A stretch of 64,000 nucleotides of DNA from Clostridiales bacterium (GCA_015056085.1 SVHA01000002.1:1-64000); one strand, 5' to 3'. Positions 45,445-54,465 are shown, counted from the first letter of the stretch. Numbers and translations are program-made. Notes: generated by a model not told the origin, from the sequence alone.

Positions 45445-46484
45445 AAATGAAATTTGTCAAGCCTCTGCTGACGCTGCTTTTGCGGCTTTTGCTGGCGGTG
45501 GCTGTGGCTGCCATCGTGCTGGCAGGCGCCTGCATCCTCATGGAAGGCGACATGAAAGAGGTCATGACGGCCTTCTTCCTGGGTCCGGTGGAGGATGAAT
45601 ACGCCATTGCCGAAATCCTGCGGGAAATGGTGCCCCTGATCTTCACCGGCGTGGCCGTCTCCCTGATGGTGCGCTGCGGCCAGTTCAATATGTTCGTGGA
45701 GGGCGCCTTCTTCGGCGGCGCTTTCCTGGCGGGCGTGCTGGCCCCCATGCTGGGCGAAAACTTCATTGTTACCCCGGTGATTGCCATCCTTGCCGCCGCT
45801 GTTGCCATGGGCGCAGTGGGGTATATCCCGGCAAAGATGAAATCCTCCCTGGGCGTGAATGAATTCGTGTCCAGCCTGATGCTCAACTACATTGTCTATT
45901 GGGTGGTCATGTACCTCATCCACGGCGTGGCGGCGGACCCGGATTATCCCAACGCCACCATGTACCTGGAGGACGCCATGCGTCTGCCCCTGCTCAACGA
46001 GGACACCGAACTGTCCTCCAATCTGCTCATCGCCCTAGTGGTGGCGCTGCTCAGCGGATTGTTCCTGTTTAAGACCAAGTGGGGCTATGCCCTGCGCATG
46101 ACCGGCGACAATCCCAGGTTTGCGGTGTATTCCGGCATCAAAGCAGAAAAGTATGTCACCTCCTCCCAGGTGATCGGCGCTTCTCTGGCCGGTATGGGCG
46201 GTGCGTCTTTCCTGTTGGGCAACTACTACCGTTTCCAGTGGGCCAGCCTGCCCAATTACGGCTTTGACGGCTTCGTTATTGCCTCCATTGCAGGCAATAA
46301 TCCCTACGCCGTACCTCTGGCGGCGCTGTTCCTGGGATATCTGCGCGTGGGTGCGCTGCAGGTCAGCCGTCTGGGCGACATCCCCAACGAGGTGATCTAC
46401 GTCATTCAGGCGATCATCATTATCCTCTTCGGCGCACAGTTTGTGCTGAGCCGGCGGAAGAAGGGAGGCAGGAAGCATGCTTGA
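45441..46484 (+). CDS. Nucleoside ABC transporter permease 1
   Basis: A 347-residue branched-chain-type permease with eight to nine helices. The EAA-like loop NPRFAVYSGIKAEKYV and the ending GAQFVLSRRKKGG fit the NupP/YufP type. ATGA overlap with the ATPase gene decides the start; a longer frame upstream lies within that gene. Confidence 0.9.
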   Translation: MKMKFVKPLLTLLLRLLLAVAVAAIVLAGACILMEGDMKEVMTAFFLGPVEDEYAIAEILREMVPLIFTGVAVSLMVRCGQFNMFVEGAFFGGAFLAGVLAPMLGENFIVTPVIAILAAAVAMGAVGYIPAKMKSSLGVNEFVSSLMLNYIVYWVVMYLIHGVAADPDYPNATMYLEDAMRLPLLNEDTELSSNLLIALVVALLSGLFLFKTKWGYALRMTGDNPRFAVYSGIKAEKYVTSSQVIGASLAGMGGASFLLGNYYRFQWASLPNYGFDGFVIASIAGNNPYAVPLAALFLGYLRVGALQVSRLGDIPNEVIYVIQAIIIILFGAQFVLSRRKKGGRKHA

Positions 46485-47388
46485 GTGGATTTTCTCTGAG
46501 AATTTCCTGGTCAATGTGATTGCCTACGCCATCCCGATCATCTTCGCTGCCTATGCGTCGCTGATCTCCAACAAGGCGGGCATTTCCGCCATCAACATCG
46601 AAGGCGCCATGAGCGTTGCCGCCGTGACAGGCGCATTGGTGAGTCACTTTGCCAACAACTGGGTGATTGGCCTTGCGTGCGCCATGTCCGCCGGCATCCT
46701 GATGATGATGCTTCTGGCGCTTTCTGCCCTGAAACTCAAGGCGGACTCCTTCCTCAGCGGCATTGCCCTCAACACCTTCGCCACTGGCGCTTGCCTGCTG
46801 ATTGTCAAAGGCGTGCTGGATGGCCGCACGGACTCCTCCACTGCCCCCAGCGTGTTGGTGCCCCATGTGAACATCCCCCTGCTGAGCGACATCCCCGTTA
46901 TCGGCAAGGCGATTTTCGGGCAGAACCTGCTGTTCTTCATCATGCTGGCGGTGCTGGCGCTGCTGATTGTGCTGCTGAACTGCACCCGTCTGGGCGTGCA
47001 GATCAAGACTGCCGGCTATCATCCTGAGGCTGGCGAATCCGTGGGCGTGAGCGTCAAGCGCACCCGGGTGATCGCACTGATCATCTGCGGCGCCATGGCG
47101 GGCCTGGGCGGCGCATACCTGTCCATGGCAAACCTGGGCTACTTCTCTGCGGGCATGGTGTCCGGCCGCGGCTTTATCGGCATTGCGGCGGAAGCCATGG
47201 GCGCAGGTATGCCCATCAAGACCACGCTGTTTGCTTTCCTCTTCGGCGCGGTGGATTACTTCGCAGTGGGCGGCCAGACGGTGCTGTCCTTCCCCTATGA
47301 GCTGCTCAACACCCTGCCCTACCTGATGACCCTGCTGGCGCTGACGATCTATGCAGTGGCGCACAAAAAGAAAAACGTGAAAAAGTGA
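46477..47388 (+). CDS. Nucleoside ABC transporter permease 2
   Basis: A 303-residue second permease (NupQ/YufQ type), with INIEGAMSVAAV and GYHPEAGESVGVSVKRTR as family marks. Eight nucleotides overlap with permease 1; GGGAGG precedes ATG 46477. Confidence 0.9.
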   Translation: MLEWIFSENFLVNVIAYAIPIIFAAYASLISNKAGISAINIEGAMSVAAVTGALVSHFANNWVIGLACAMSAGILMMMLLALSALKLKADSFLSGIALNTFATGACLLIVKGVLDGRTDSSTAPSVLVPHVNIPLLSDIPVIGKAIFGQNLLFFIMLAVLALLIVLLNCTRLGVQIKTAGYHPEAGESVGVSVKRTRVIALIICGAMAGLGGAYLSMANLGYFSAGMVSGRGFIGIAAEAMGAGMPIKTTLFAFLFGAVDYFAVGGQTVLSFPYELLNTLPYLMTLLALTIYAVAHKKKNVKK

Positions 47389-47404
47389 AAGAGGCATATC
47401 AACC

Positions 47405-48793
47405 ATGAGCAAGAAAGCCTGGCAGATTGAACTGGAAACCATGCAGAATTCCATCCCGGTGGTCCTCAAGCAGGAGGAGCAGGGCTGGAACTATGCCGAA
47501 ACCCTGGAAATGGTGGAAGACGCCGCTGTGGCCATGAAGTGGCACAGCAACGTTCCCGGCTCCCACGCTGAGGAGCACGTCATCATCGGTGCCATGCAGG
47601 ACATGGAGAACATGGGCTATGACATTTCCGCCGCAGAAGCGATGATCGAAACCGGCCGCAAGTACCTTCAGGAGGGCAACAAGTCCGCCCTGGCGGGTCA
47701 CACTGCCCGGGTGTGGAACGTGATGATGAACTCCCCCAAGATTCCCGATCATCCCTACTGGAAGCATACCATCTATGAGAGTTTCGAGCAGTATGCTGCC
47801 GCGGTAACCTTCCCTGAATATGACTACGACATGACCAGCGAGGACTTCCTGCGCCGCACCCACCTGGGCTGGCAGGGGCAGATCGTCGCCGGCGCCATCG
47901 GCACCGCCGTGGAAGGCTATGTGACCGAGAACATCCGCAAGGTCTTCGGCGAGGTGTACGATTATCCCCGCACTCCCAACACTTTCAATGACGACATCAC
48001 CTACGAGCTGGCGCTGATCAAGGCCGTGGAAAAGTGCGGCAAGAACGTCACCTCCGCCGACATTGCCGAGCAGTGGGTGGCGCTGGTGCCCATGGGCTGG
48101 TCCGCAGAGGAAATCGCTCTGGCGAACCTGAAATTGGGCGTTTTCCCGCCCATGAGCGGCTACCTGAACAACCCCTACCGCGAGTGGATCGGCGCCCAGA
48201 TGCGCGGCGTGATCTGCGGTCAGTTCTTCCCCGGCAAGCCTCGTGAGGCGGCCCGTCTGGCCTGGATGGACGGCCAGGTTTCCCACCATAACAACGGCAT
48301 CCTGGGCGAGGTATTCAATGCCGTGATGGCCTCCCTGGCCTATGTGGAAACTGACATCCGCAAGATCGTCAAAATGGCCATCGACATGATCCCTGCGGAC
48401 AGTGAATACTACACCGTGGTCAAGTTCGCCTGGGATGAGTGCCAGAAGCATGAGGACTGGGAGTCCGCCTGGAAGGTCTGCGAAAAGAAGTACGAGCGCT
48501 ACAACTGGATCCACGCCTATCCCAATGCGGCGGCGGAAGTGGTGGCCATGTACTTCGGTAACGGCGACTTCGACCAGACCATGCACATCATTGCCATGTG
48601 CGGCTGGGACGTGGACTGCAACGCTGCCCAGATTGCCACCGTCATCGCCACGGCCAACAACATCCCCCTGAATGAAAAGTGGACGGCCCCCATCGGCGAC
48701 AAACTGGACACCTATATGCGTGACATCAAGAAACTGAGCATCTACGGTTTGAGCGAGCATACCTGCGAACTGGCCCGCATCCTGAACGCCTGA
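47405..48793 (+). CDS. ADP-ribosylglycohydrolase (DraG/ARH) family protein
   Basis: A 462-residue cytoplasmic protein of the ADP-ribosylglycohydrolase fold. Metal-binding aspartates appear in FNDDITYELA (about 195) and GWDVDCNAAQIA (about 400), the expected two positions. Members remove ADP-ribose from proteins or hydrolyse nucleoside-like N-glycosides. It closes the transporter operon, 16 bases after permease 2, so a role in splitting imported nucleosides or ADP-ribose fits. Confidence 0.83.
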   Translation: MSKKAWQIELETMQNSIPVVLKQEEQGWNYAETLEMVEDAAVAMKWHSNVPGSHAEEHVIIGAMQDMENMGYDISAAEAMIETGRKYLQEGNKSALAGHTARVWNVMMNSPKIPDHPYWKHTIYESFEQYAAAVTFPEYDYDMTSEDFLRRTHLGWQGQIVAGAIGTAVEGYVTENIRKVFGEVYDYPRTPNTFNDDITYELALIKAVEKCGKNVTSADIAEQWVALVPMGWSAEEIALANLKLGVFPPMSGYLNNPYREWIGAQMRGVICGQFFPGKPREAARLAWMDGQVSHHNNGILGEVFNAVMASLAYVETDIRKIVKMAIDMIPADSEYYTVVKFAWDECQKHEDWESAWKVCEKKYERYNWIHAYPNAAAEVVAMYFGNGDFDQTMHIIAMCGWDVDCNAAQIATVIATANNIPLNEKWTAPIGDKLDTYMRDIKKLSIYGLSEHTCELARILNA

Positions 48794-48807
48794 TGAAATG
48801 ACCAAAT

Positions 48808-48858
48808 AGCCATGATGAAAGGGACGTAAAGCCTCCCGGACATCATGGCTGTTTTTTG
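48808..48858 (+). terminator. Terminator of the nucleoside operon
   Basis: AGCCATGATG (48808-48817) pairs with CATCATGGCT (48841-48850); GTTTTTTG follows. Confidence 0.8.
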
Positions 48859-48888
48859 TTGGCGCTTTGAGGCCGGATGCTTTCCCCG

Positions 48889-48942
48889 CAACGAAAAACT
48901 CCCGTCCCTTGGGGACAGGAGCGGGCCAACCGTTTTCTCAGT
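48889..48942. repeat. Right copy of island-flanking direct repeat (with minus-strand terminator)
   Basis: Matches 39068-39121. On the minus strand the hairpin 48899-48921 with TTTTT ends the first SASP gene. Confidence 0.85.
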
Positions 48943-49171
48943 GACCGGACATCTGGCGCTCGGCCTGCTCGATGAGGCGCTTGACCATGTATCCGCCGAT
49001 GTAGCCGGCCTGGCGGGAAGGCAGGTCGCCGTTGTAGCCCTGCTTGAGGTTGATGCCCAGCTCGCCGGCGATTTCATACTTCATGTTGTTCAGCGCGGCG
49101 CGGGCTTCGGGCACCATGGCGCCGGGCTTGGTGCCGGTGGACTGATTGTTGCCATTCTGGTTGTTGAACAT
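48938..49171 (-). CDS. Alpha/beta-type small acid-soluble spore protein
   Basis: A 77-residue SASP that coats spore DNA. The two family signatures are clear: ALNNMKYEIAGELGI (with the GPR cleavage region) and GYIGGYMVKRLIEQAE. An Asn/Gln/Gly-rich N-terminus precedes. ATG follows AAGGAGG. A paralogue lies immediately upstream. Confidence 0.95.
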   Translation of the reverse strand: MFNNQNGNNQSTGTKPGAMVPEARAALNNMKYEIAGELGINLKQGYNGDLPSRQAGYIGGYMVKRLIEQAERQMSGH

Positions 49172-49216
49172 GGGTGGTTCCTCCTTTTTACGACAATGGG
49201 AAATAGGGCTTGCTGA

Positions 49217-49420
49217 TTACTTGCCGCCCAGCTGCTTTTCGGCCTGCTCGATGAGGCGCTTGACCATGTAGCCGCCGACATACCCGTTTTCCCGGGAAGA
49301 CAGGTCGCCGTTGTAGCCCTGCTTGAGGTTCACGCCCAGTTCCCGGGCGATTTCGAACTTCATGTCGTTCAGGGCAGCGCGGGCTTCGGGAACCACCTGC
49401 TTGTTGGACTTGTTGTTCAT
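49217..49420 (-). CDS. Alpha/beta-type small acid-soluble spore protein
   Basis: A 67-residue paralogue of the preceding SASP: ALNDMKFEIARELGV, LKQGYNGDLSSRENG and GYVGGYMVKRLIEQAE. AGGAGGTG precedes the ATG. The pair is probably expressed in the forespore; no sigma-G promoter was pinned down. Confidence 0.95.
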   Translation of the reverse strand: MNNKSNKQVVPEARAALNDMKFEIARELGVNLKQGYNGDLSSRENGYVGGYMVKRLIEQAEKQLGGK

Positions 49421-49753
49421 GCCATTTCACCTCCTGTTGCTGTTCTCATTCCTATTGTGCCGCATTGCGGGCGCAATACGCTGGGAATGGATGACAGCCG
49501 GGGAGGGAAAATCCGGCGCTGCTGCCTACGCCGGGAAACGCAAAATGCCTGATGCCCCAAAAACCGCCGGAGCGTCCGTCCTGCCGTGTCCGGCGACCTT
49601 CACCGCCGCAGCATTCGCGCAAGGCCGTCAGGCGTTATTTCAGCAGAAAGGGCACACTGCCGTTTCGGGGCCCAAAAAGACTGCGCCGACCGGGCAGAAC
49701 CGGGTCAGCGCAGCGTTACCTGGCAGATTCAATGTATGCACTTGAGAGCCTTG
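49421..49753. other. Intergenic region between spore genes, with yhcN-type terminator
   Basis: The 333 bases hold no gene I can support. The one clear element is a hairpin at 49681-49713 (minus strand CTGCGCTGACCCGG / CCCGGTCGGCGCAG, then TCTTTTTGG), a good terminator for the lipoprotein gene. The remainder, about 49450-49670, shows nothing recognised. Confidence 0.6.
49675..49713 (-). terminator. Terminator of the spore lipoprotein gene
   Basis: A 14-bp stem with one mismatch and a TCTTTTTGG tail on the minus strand, 41 bases past the stop. Confidence 0.85.
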
Positions 49754-50335
49754 TTATGCCATGGCGCCCTTGATTTTCTGGATGATGGCGTCCAGTTCGG
49801 TCTTCAGATCGTCCATGGCGCCGTTGGCGTCCAGCTTGTCGCCCAAATCTTCGATGCGGGTGAACAGCTCCGGCTCCTCGGTGATGATCACGTCCTCAAT
49901 GTCCTTGACCACACCCTTGACCCGCTCTGACACGATGTCCTTCAGCCGCTGATCAAGCCCGCTTTGGTATTGGTCATCAAACTCCAGGGCCACCACGGCG
50001 GTGGTGCCGGCCAGAGCCACCTGAGCGTCGTCCACCTCGCTGAGCCTCTCCAGTTCCTCCTCGATCTTCTCGGCCATCTTCATGGCGTCAGACATGGAGG
50101 TCACGCCTGCTGCCGCGGGGGCCGCAGAGGGATTCATGTCCTGCATGGGATTGGTCTGAGCGGGTGCGGTGGTGATGACAGGCGCATTGGTCATGTTCTG
50201 CGTGGCCTGAGGCGTCTGGGTCGCCATGTCCATGGCGGTGTTGTCCATGCAGGCCGTCATCAGCAGCGCACAGGCAAACGCACCGGGGATCATCAGCATT
50301 CTTCTGAAATTCCGCAAATTCTCCTGATTCTTCAC
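49754..50335 (-). CDS. YhcN/YlaJ-like sporulation lipoprotein
   Basis: A 193-residue lipoprotein: basic start, hydrophobic core and lipobox LMTAC (Cys29). A Thr/Pro/Met-rich linker follows, then the YhcN-type domain (about 80-193) with SEVDDAQVALAGTTAVVAL and VKGVVKDIEDVIITEEPELF. Such proteins localise to spore membranes. The start is GTG 50335 after AGGAGGTG. Confidence 0.85.
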   Translation of the reverse strand: MKNQENLRNFRRMLMIPGAFACALLMTACMDNTAMDMATQTPQATQNMTNAPVITTAPAQTNPMQDMNPSAAPAAAGVTSMSDAMKMAEKIEEELERLSEVDDAQVALAGTTAVVALEFDDQYQSGLDQRLKDIVSERVKGVVKDIEDVIITEEPELFTRIEDLGDKLDANGAMDDLKTELDAIIQKIKGAMA

Positions 50336-50499
50336 TCGGATTCACCTCCTCGGGGCTATTCTGCACAGGCGGCTGTTTTTGTAACACATGAAAAATTTGA
50401 AAAATTCTCTATGCAGAAAGGGAAAATCAAGGTATAATAGGGTGAATGAGTCTGTGCGGAGAGAAGTTGCCCGCGCAGCCGGGAAAGGAGCGGGAAGCG

Positions 50500-51183
50500 T
50501 TGGCGACCTGGCTTACACAGTTGCTTTCGATGGTGTCTGCGGGCGCAATGCTCGTGAGCACTTCTCTTGATACCCTTGCGCCCCAGCACAATCAGAAGGG
50601 ACTGCTGTTTCTGATCAACCGCCAGTGGCGTGTCAGCGAGACCTTCGAGCCCTCCCTGCGCATGGCGGACGTGCCCGGTCAGCTGCGCCGGATGCGGGAA
50701 GACGCCTCCTATGCGCTGGAAGAGATGTTCGCTGCCTGCAAAATGGAGACTGGCATCAGGCTGGAAACCGTCAGCGGCTACCGCAGCTATCAGAAGCAGG
50801 AAAACATTTACAACAACAAGCTCCGCTCCGTGGGCACCGAGGAAAAGGCCGACGAATATGTGGCCCGCCCCGGCGCCAGCGAGCATCAGATGGGTCTGGC
50901 CATGGACGTGAGCCAGGATTCTGACATGGTTAACCTCACCAGCGCCTTCGGCAGAACCAGAGGCGGCCTCTGGATCAGGGAAAACTGCTGGCGATTCGGT
51001 TTTATCCTGCGCTACGATGAAGGCTGGGAAGACGTGACCGGCTATGAGTACGAGCCGTGGCACGTGCGCTATGTGGGCAAGGAATATGCCGCCCGACTCC
51101 ACGAATCGCCCATGCCGCTGGAAACCTTCCTGATCCTCCACCGCACGGAAACGATGCTGGATCTGCTTGTCCGGGAAAAGTAA
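50500..51183 (+). CDS. VanY-type D-alanyl-D-alanine carboxypeptidase, paralogue 1
   Basis: A 227-residue peptidase of family M15B. The motif SEHQMGLAMDV carries the zinc ligands His and Asp, and EPWHVRYVG the catalytic Glu and third ligand. I choose TTG 50500, nine bases after AAAGGAG; the ATG at 50446 is at the likely transcription start of a TATAAT at 50433-50438. The N-terminus (ATWLTQLLSMVSAGAML) then makes a signal or anchor segment. First of three adjacent homologues. Confidence 0.85.
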   Translation: MATWLTQLLSMVSAGAMLVSTSLDTLAPQHNQKGLLFLINRQWRVSETFEPSLRMADVPGQLRRMREDASYALEEMFAACKMETGIRLETVSGYRSYQKQENIYNNKLRSVGTEEKADEYVARPGASEHQMGLAMDVSQDSDMVNLTSAFGRTRGGLWIRENCWRFGFILRYDEGWEDVTGYEYEPWHVRYVGKEYAARLHESPMPLETFLILHRTETMLDLLVREK

Positions 51184-51219
51184 CGCCAAGGCTTACGACA
51201 TCTTCAGAGGTGTAACATC

Positions 51220-52053
51220 ATGCAAAAGAAGTTCCTGGCACTGCTGATTTGCCTGCTCCTGCTGCCGGTTTCGGCATGGGCGCAGGGAGAATGGAACATT
51301 GACCTGACCGTGCCTGTCAATCCTCATTTGCTGGCGCTGACGGCTCCGGCGGAAACATTGGGGGAAGAGTACGAGCCCCACAACCTCCATCAGATTTCCT
51401 CCAAGCAGCCCGGTGTGAAACTGACGGTCAGCCGGGCGAACCTTTTGTGTGAGGACGCCCTGGACAGCCTCTATGCTATGCTGGCGGACGCCCAGCAGGC
51501 AGGCCTGACCATCTATGTCCGTCAGGCGTATCGCTCCTATGCTGATGAAGCCCGGCGCTATCAGCTCACCGGGGAAGGCCCGGAACCGGGCAAGAGCAGT
51601 TATCAGACGGGATATTCCGTCACGCTGGTGAACGAAACCTACAAGAAGGGCGACATCGGCGCTGATTTTGCCCAGTCCCCTGAAGGCGTGTGGCTGATGG
51701 ACAACTGCCACCTCTACGGATTCATCCTGCGGTATCCCGCTGGAAGGGAAGAGGTCACTGGTCACGCTTGTGAGCCCTGGCACTTCCGCTATGTGGGCAA
51801 GGACATCGCCGCTGCCCTGAAGGAAAATGGCCTGAGTCTGGAAGATTTCCGCCTTGCGTATGATGCTGCGGAGCAGGTGGGCGTCTATGTGGATCCTGAC
51901 GCCACACCCACGCCGCCGCCTACGCCTACGCCGGCGCCGACCCCCACGCCCACGCCCCTGCCGGAAGGCGTCATCCTGCTGGAAGAAACGGGCGCTGACG
52001 GCGACTTTGAGTTTGACTTTGATTATTTTCTGCCCCTGACCCCGGCTCCCTGA
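51220..52053 (+). CDS. VanY-like protein with degenerate active site, paralogue 2
   Basis: A 277-residue secreted member of the M15B family with signal peptide (1-21, ending AWA). The fold is kept: YVRQAYRSY, GVWLMDNCHLYGFILRY and CEPWHFRYVG (Glu185, His188). The first zinc motif is lost: SSYQTGYSVTL replaces S-x-H-x-x-G-x-A-x-D, with Tyr128 for His and Thr135 for Asp. A Thr/Pro-repeat linker (229-248) and an acidic tail end the protein. Likely noncatalytic, perhaps a peptidoglycan-binding or regulatory partner. Confidence 0.85.
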   Translation: MQKKFLALLICLLLLPVSAWAQGEWNIDLTVPVNPHLLALTAPAETLGEEYEPHNLHQISSKQPGVKLTVSRANLLCEDALDSLYAMLADAQQAGLTIYVRQAYRSYADEARRYQLTGEGPEPGKSSYQTGYSVTLVNETYKKGDIGADFAQSPEGVWLMDNCHLYGFILRYPAGREEVTGHACEPWHFRYVGKDIAAALKENGLSLEDFRLAYDAAEQVGVYVDPDATPTPPPTPTPAPTPTPTPLPEGVILLEETGADGDFEFDFDYFLPLTPAP

Positions 52054-52077
52054 CCGGCGGGGCAAGGAGGGACCTGC

Positions 52078-52938
52078 ATGAATGGATGGAAGCGGGCGCT
52101 GGCTCTGGTGCTGGCGCTGATGACATGGATGCCGCTGACGGTCGCTATGGCGGACGACGACGTGGAAATCAGCTTTGAGGACACCTCGGGCATCATTCTG
52201 GAAGAAAACGTCTACGACAACGTGGTATGGAACTTCCCGGTGGATTTGTCCGACATGGATCCGGAACTGGTGCGCCTGGCTAACAAGAAAGTGCTGCTGC
52301 CGGAGGACTTCATTCCCGACCCGCTGGTGACCATGAAAGCCCGCAAGGAGGACTCCGAGGGCAACAACACAAACGGCGGCGTGAAGAAGGTTTCCAGCGA
52401 CGAAATGAAACTGCAGGAAGAATGCGCCCAGCATCTGGTGGAAATGTTCGACACCGCGCTGGAAGAGGGCATCACCCTGTACCTGAAATCTGCCTATCGC
52501 AGCTATCGTACCCAGAAGACCATGTATTACAACCGCCTGGAAAATAACAACGGCGTGGATGACGGATGGGTAGCCATGCCCGGCTCCAGCGATCATCAGA
52601 CGGGCCTGGGCTGCGACGTGGTGCCCCGTGCCTGGCGGGAACGCCCTATGAACGGCGACATGGGCAAGGAAAAAGAGTGCATCTGGATGGCGGAAAACTG
52701 CCACCGATTCGGCTTCATCCTGCGCTACCCTGAAGACAAGCAGGATGTGACGGAAATCAACTACGAGCCCTGGCATATGCGCTATGTGGGCGTTCCCGTG
52801 GCCACCTACATCATGGAAAACGGCCTGTGCCTGGAGGAATTCCAGGATCAGCTGCAGGCGGCCATCGCAGAATTTCTGCAAAATGGCGGCCGCCGCTCCC
52901 TGGTGGAGGATTACATCATCAAAACGGATGCCGACTGA
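52078..52938 (+). CDS. VanY-type D,D-carboxypeptidase, paralogue 3
   Basis: A 286-residue secreted M15B peptidase. Signal peptide ends VAMA (about 25). The motif SSDHQTGLGCDV and EPWHMRYVG are intact, so zinc and catalytic residues are all present; SAYRSYRTQ is the usual preceding loop. AAGGAGG precedes the ATG. These enzymes trim the terminal D-Ala of wall pentapeptides. Confidence 0.9.
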   Translation: MNGWKRALALVLALMTWMPLTVAMADDDVEISFEDTSGIILEENVYDNVVWNFPVDLSDMDPELVRLANKKVLLPEDFIPDPLVTMKARKEDSEGNNTNGGVKKVSSDEMKLQEECAQHLVEMFDTALEEGITLYLKSAYRSYRTQKTMYYNRLENNNGVDDGWVAMPGSSDHQTGLGCDVVPRAWRERPMNGDMGKEKECIWMAENCHRFGFILRYPEDKQDVTEINYEPWHMRYVGVPVATYIMENGLCLEEFQDQLQAAIAEFLQNGGRRSLVEDYIIKTDAD

Positions 52939-52967
52939 AAAATCAGCCGAATACAGGAGAGAAAATC

Positions 52968-53429
52968 ATGAAAGCAAGCGAACTGGCGAAGAAGTATCAT
53001 CTGGATCCCCATGTGGAAGGCGGCTCCTTTGTGGAACTGTTCAGGGACAACGTGCCGGAAAACCGTCCCCGGGGAGCCCATGGCGAAATCTACTACTATC
53101 TGGGGGAAACGGAGCATTCCGACTTCCATGTGCTGGACAGCGACGAATACTGGCTCTATCATGCCGGCACCACGCTGGAAATCTGGATCGTCAATGACGA
53201 CGGCAGCCTGCGGGTGGAAAAACTGGGCATGGAGGACGGATCAGATTTGTGCGTGCTTTTGCCCAGCGGCACCATTTTCGGCGCCCGCCATACCGCTGAC
53301 CGCACCGACGGCACCTTCGTCAGCTGCGTCACCGTGCCGGAATTCACCTATCGCAACTACCGCATCGTGACCAAAGCGGAAATGCTGGAAAAGTATCCCG
53401 CCAGCGCTGACTTCTGGGCAAACATCTGA
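52968..53429 (+). CDS. DUF985 cupin protein
   Basis: A 153-residue beta-barrel protein of the DUF985 cupin family. EGGSFVELFR, IYYYLGETEHSDFHVLDSDE and YWLYHAGTTLEIWI are characteristic, with GARHTADRTDGTFVSCVTVPEF following. Function unknown in the family. Starts 30 bases after the third VanY gene, with AGGAGAG upstream. Confidence 0.85.
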   Translation: MKASELAKKYHLDPHVEGGSFVELFRDNVPENRPRGAHGEIYYYLGETEHSDFHVLDSDEYWLYHAGTTLEIWIVNDDGSLRVEKLGMEDGSDLCVLLPSGTIFGARHTADRTDGTFVSCVTVPEFTYRNYRIVTKAEMLEKYPASADFWANI

Positions 53430-53447
53430 CCTTCGGAGGATCATTGC

Positions 53448-54233
53448 ATGGCGACGACCAAGGTGATTTTCGCATCGGACATCCACGCCTGCCACATCGA
53501 CTGGATGGATTGCCCCACCGATGAGCGGATGCAGGCGATGATCCGCTGCCTCAACGCCCACGAAGCCGATCAGGTGATCTTGCTGGGGGATTACGCCCTG
53601 GATTTCTGGGGCTGCGACCGGGGCGGCTGCTGGCTCAATGACGGCGTATCCAACACGAGACGCCTGGCGCAGGAAATTCTGCCTGCATTGCGCCATCCCT
53701 GGTACATGGGCCCGGGCAATCACGAGCAGTATGACCATCAGACCTTCCGGGAATTCACCGGCTGCGAGCGGCAGGCCCATTGGGTCATCGGCGGATACCT
53801 CATCATCTTCTGCGATAACTTCTGCGGATGCCTTGCCCCCACCCAACACAGCGACGGCGAATACTCCGCCACCGACCTGGACCGCATCCGCCGCCTGATG
53901 GCGCTCCATCCCGGCCTGCCGGTGATCCTCTGCGGCCACTATTTCGATGAAACTCTGGAGCCAGCGGAATTTTTCGACCTCCTGCGGGAAGAAAAGCGCA
54001 TCACTGCATTGTTCTGCGGCCACGACCACCAGTTTGCCGTCACTCCCATGGGCGACAGCGGCGTGCGTATGTGCCACGACGGTCACTTCTCCTACCCCCA
54101 CCACGCTACGCTGGATCACCCCACCCCCTGGGGCTTCCTGGAAGCCGAACTGACCGGCGCCGGCGTTCATGTGCGGTACTATTCCGATGAAGGCGCCGTC
54201 ACCAACGAGGCCCATTTCCCCCTCCGCGCCTGA
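53448..54233 (+). CDS. Calcineurin-like metallophosphoesterase
   Basis: A 261-residue phosphoesterase: FASDIHACHIDW, LLGDYALDFWG, GPGNHEQY, ILCGHYFDE and FCGHDHQFAV give the full metal-ligand series. No signal peptide. Substrate unknown. GGAGGAT precedes the ATG; likely cotranscribed with the cupin gene 18 bases upstream. Confidence 0.88.
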   Translation: MATTKVIFASDIHACHIDWMDCPTDERMQAMIRCLNAHEADQVILLGDYALDFWGCDRGGCWLNDGVSNTRRLAQEILPALRHPWYMGPGNHEQYDHQTFREFTGCERQAHWVIGGYLIIFCDNFCGCLAPTQHSDGEYSATDLDRIRRLMALHPGLPVILCGHYFDETLEPAEFFDLLREEKRITALFCGHDHQFAVTPMGDSGVRMCHDGHFSYPHHATLDHPTPWGFLEAELTGAGVHVRYYSDEGAVTNEAHFPLRA

Positions 54234-54290
54234 TGCCCCGGCGGACAGAGGCTTTTTTCAAAAAAACACGAAAAAAGTTGATTCACCCCC

Positions 54291-54319
54291 TTGCAATTTG
54301 CATACGGCTGTGCTATAAT
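54291..54319 (+). promoter_or_regulatory. tRNA-Thr promoter
   Basis: TTGCAA, 17 bp, TATAAT. Confidence 0.75.
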
Positions 54320-54348
54320 GCCAATGTTGCCTGAAAAGCACAGCCCAT

Positions 54349-54421
<73 letters not shown>

Positions 54422-54430
54422 CTCAAAAAT

Positions 54431-54465
54431 CCCGAATGCGAATGCGTTCGGGCTTTTTACTTTTC
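54431..54465 (+). terminator. tRNA-Thr terminator
   Basis: CCCGAATGC, GAAT, GCGTTCGGG, then CTTTTTACTTTTC. Confidence 0.85.

Noticed and set aside
50446-50499. ATG 50446 as start of the first VanY gene.
   Set aside because: It falls at the expected transcription start of TATAAT 50433-50438 and has no ribosome-binding site; TTG 50500 has a good one.
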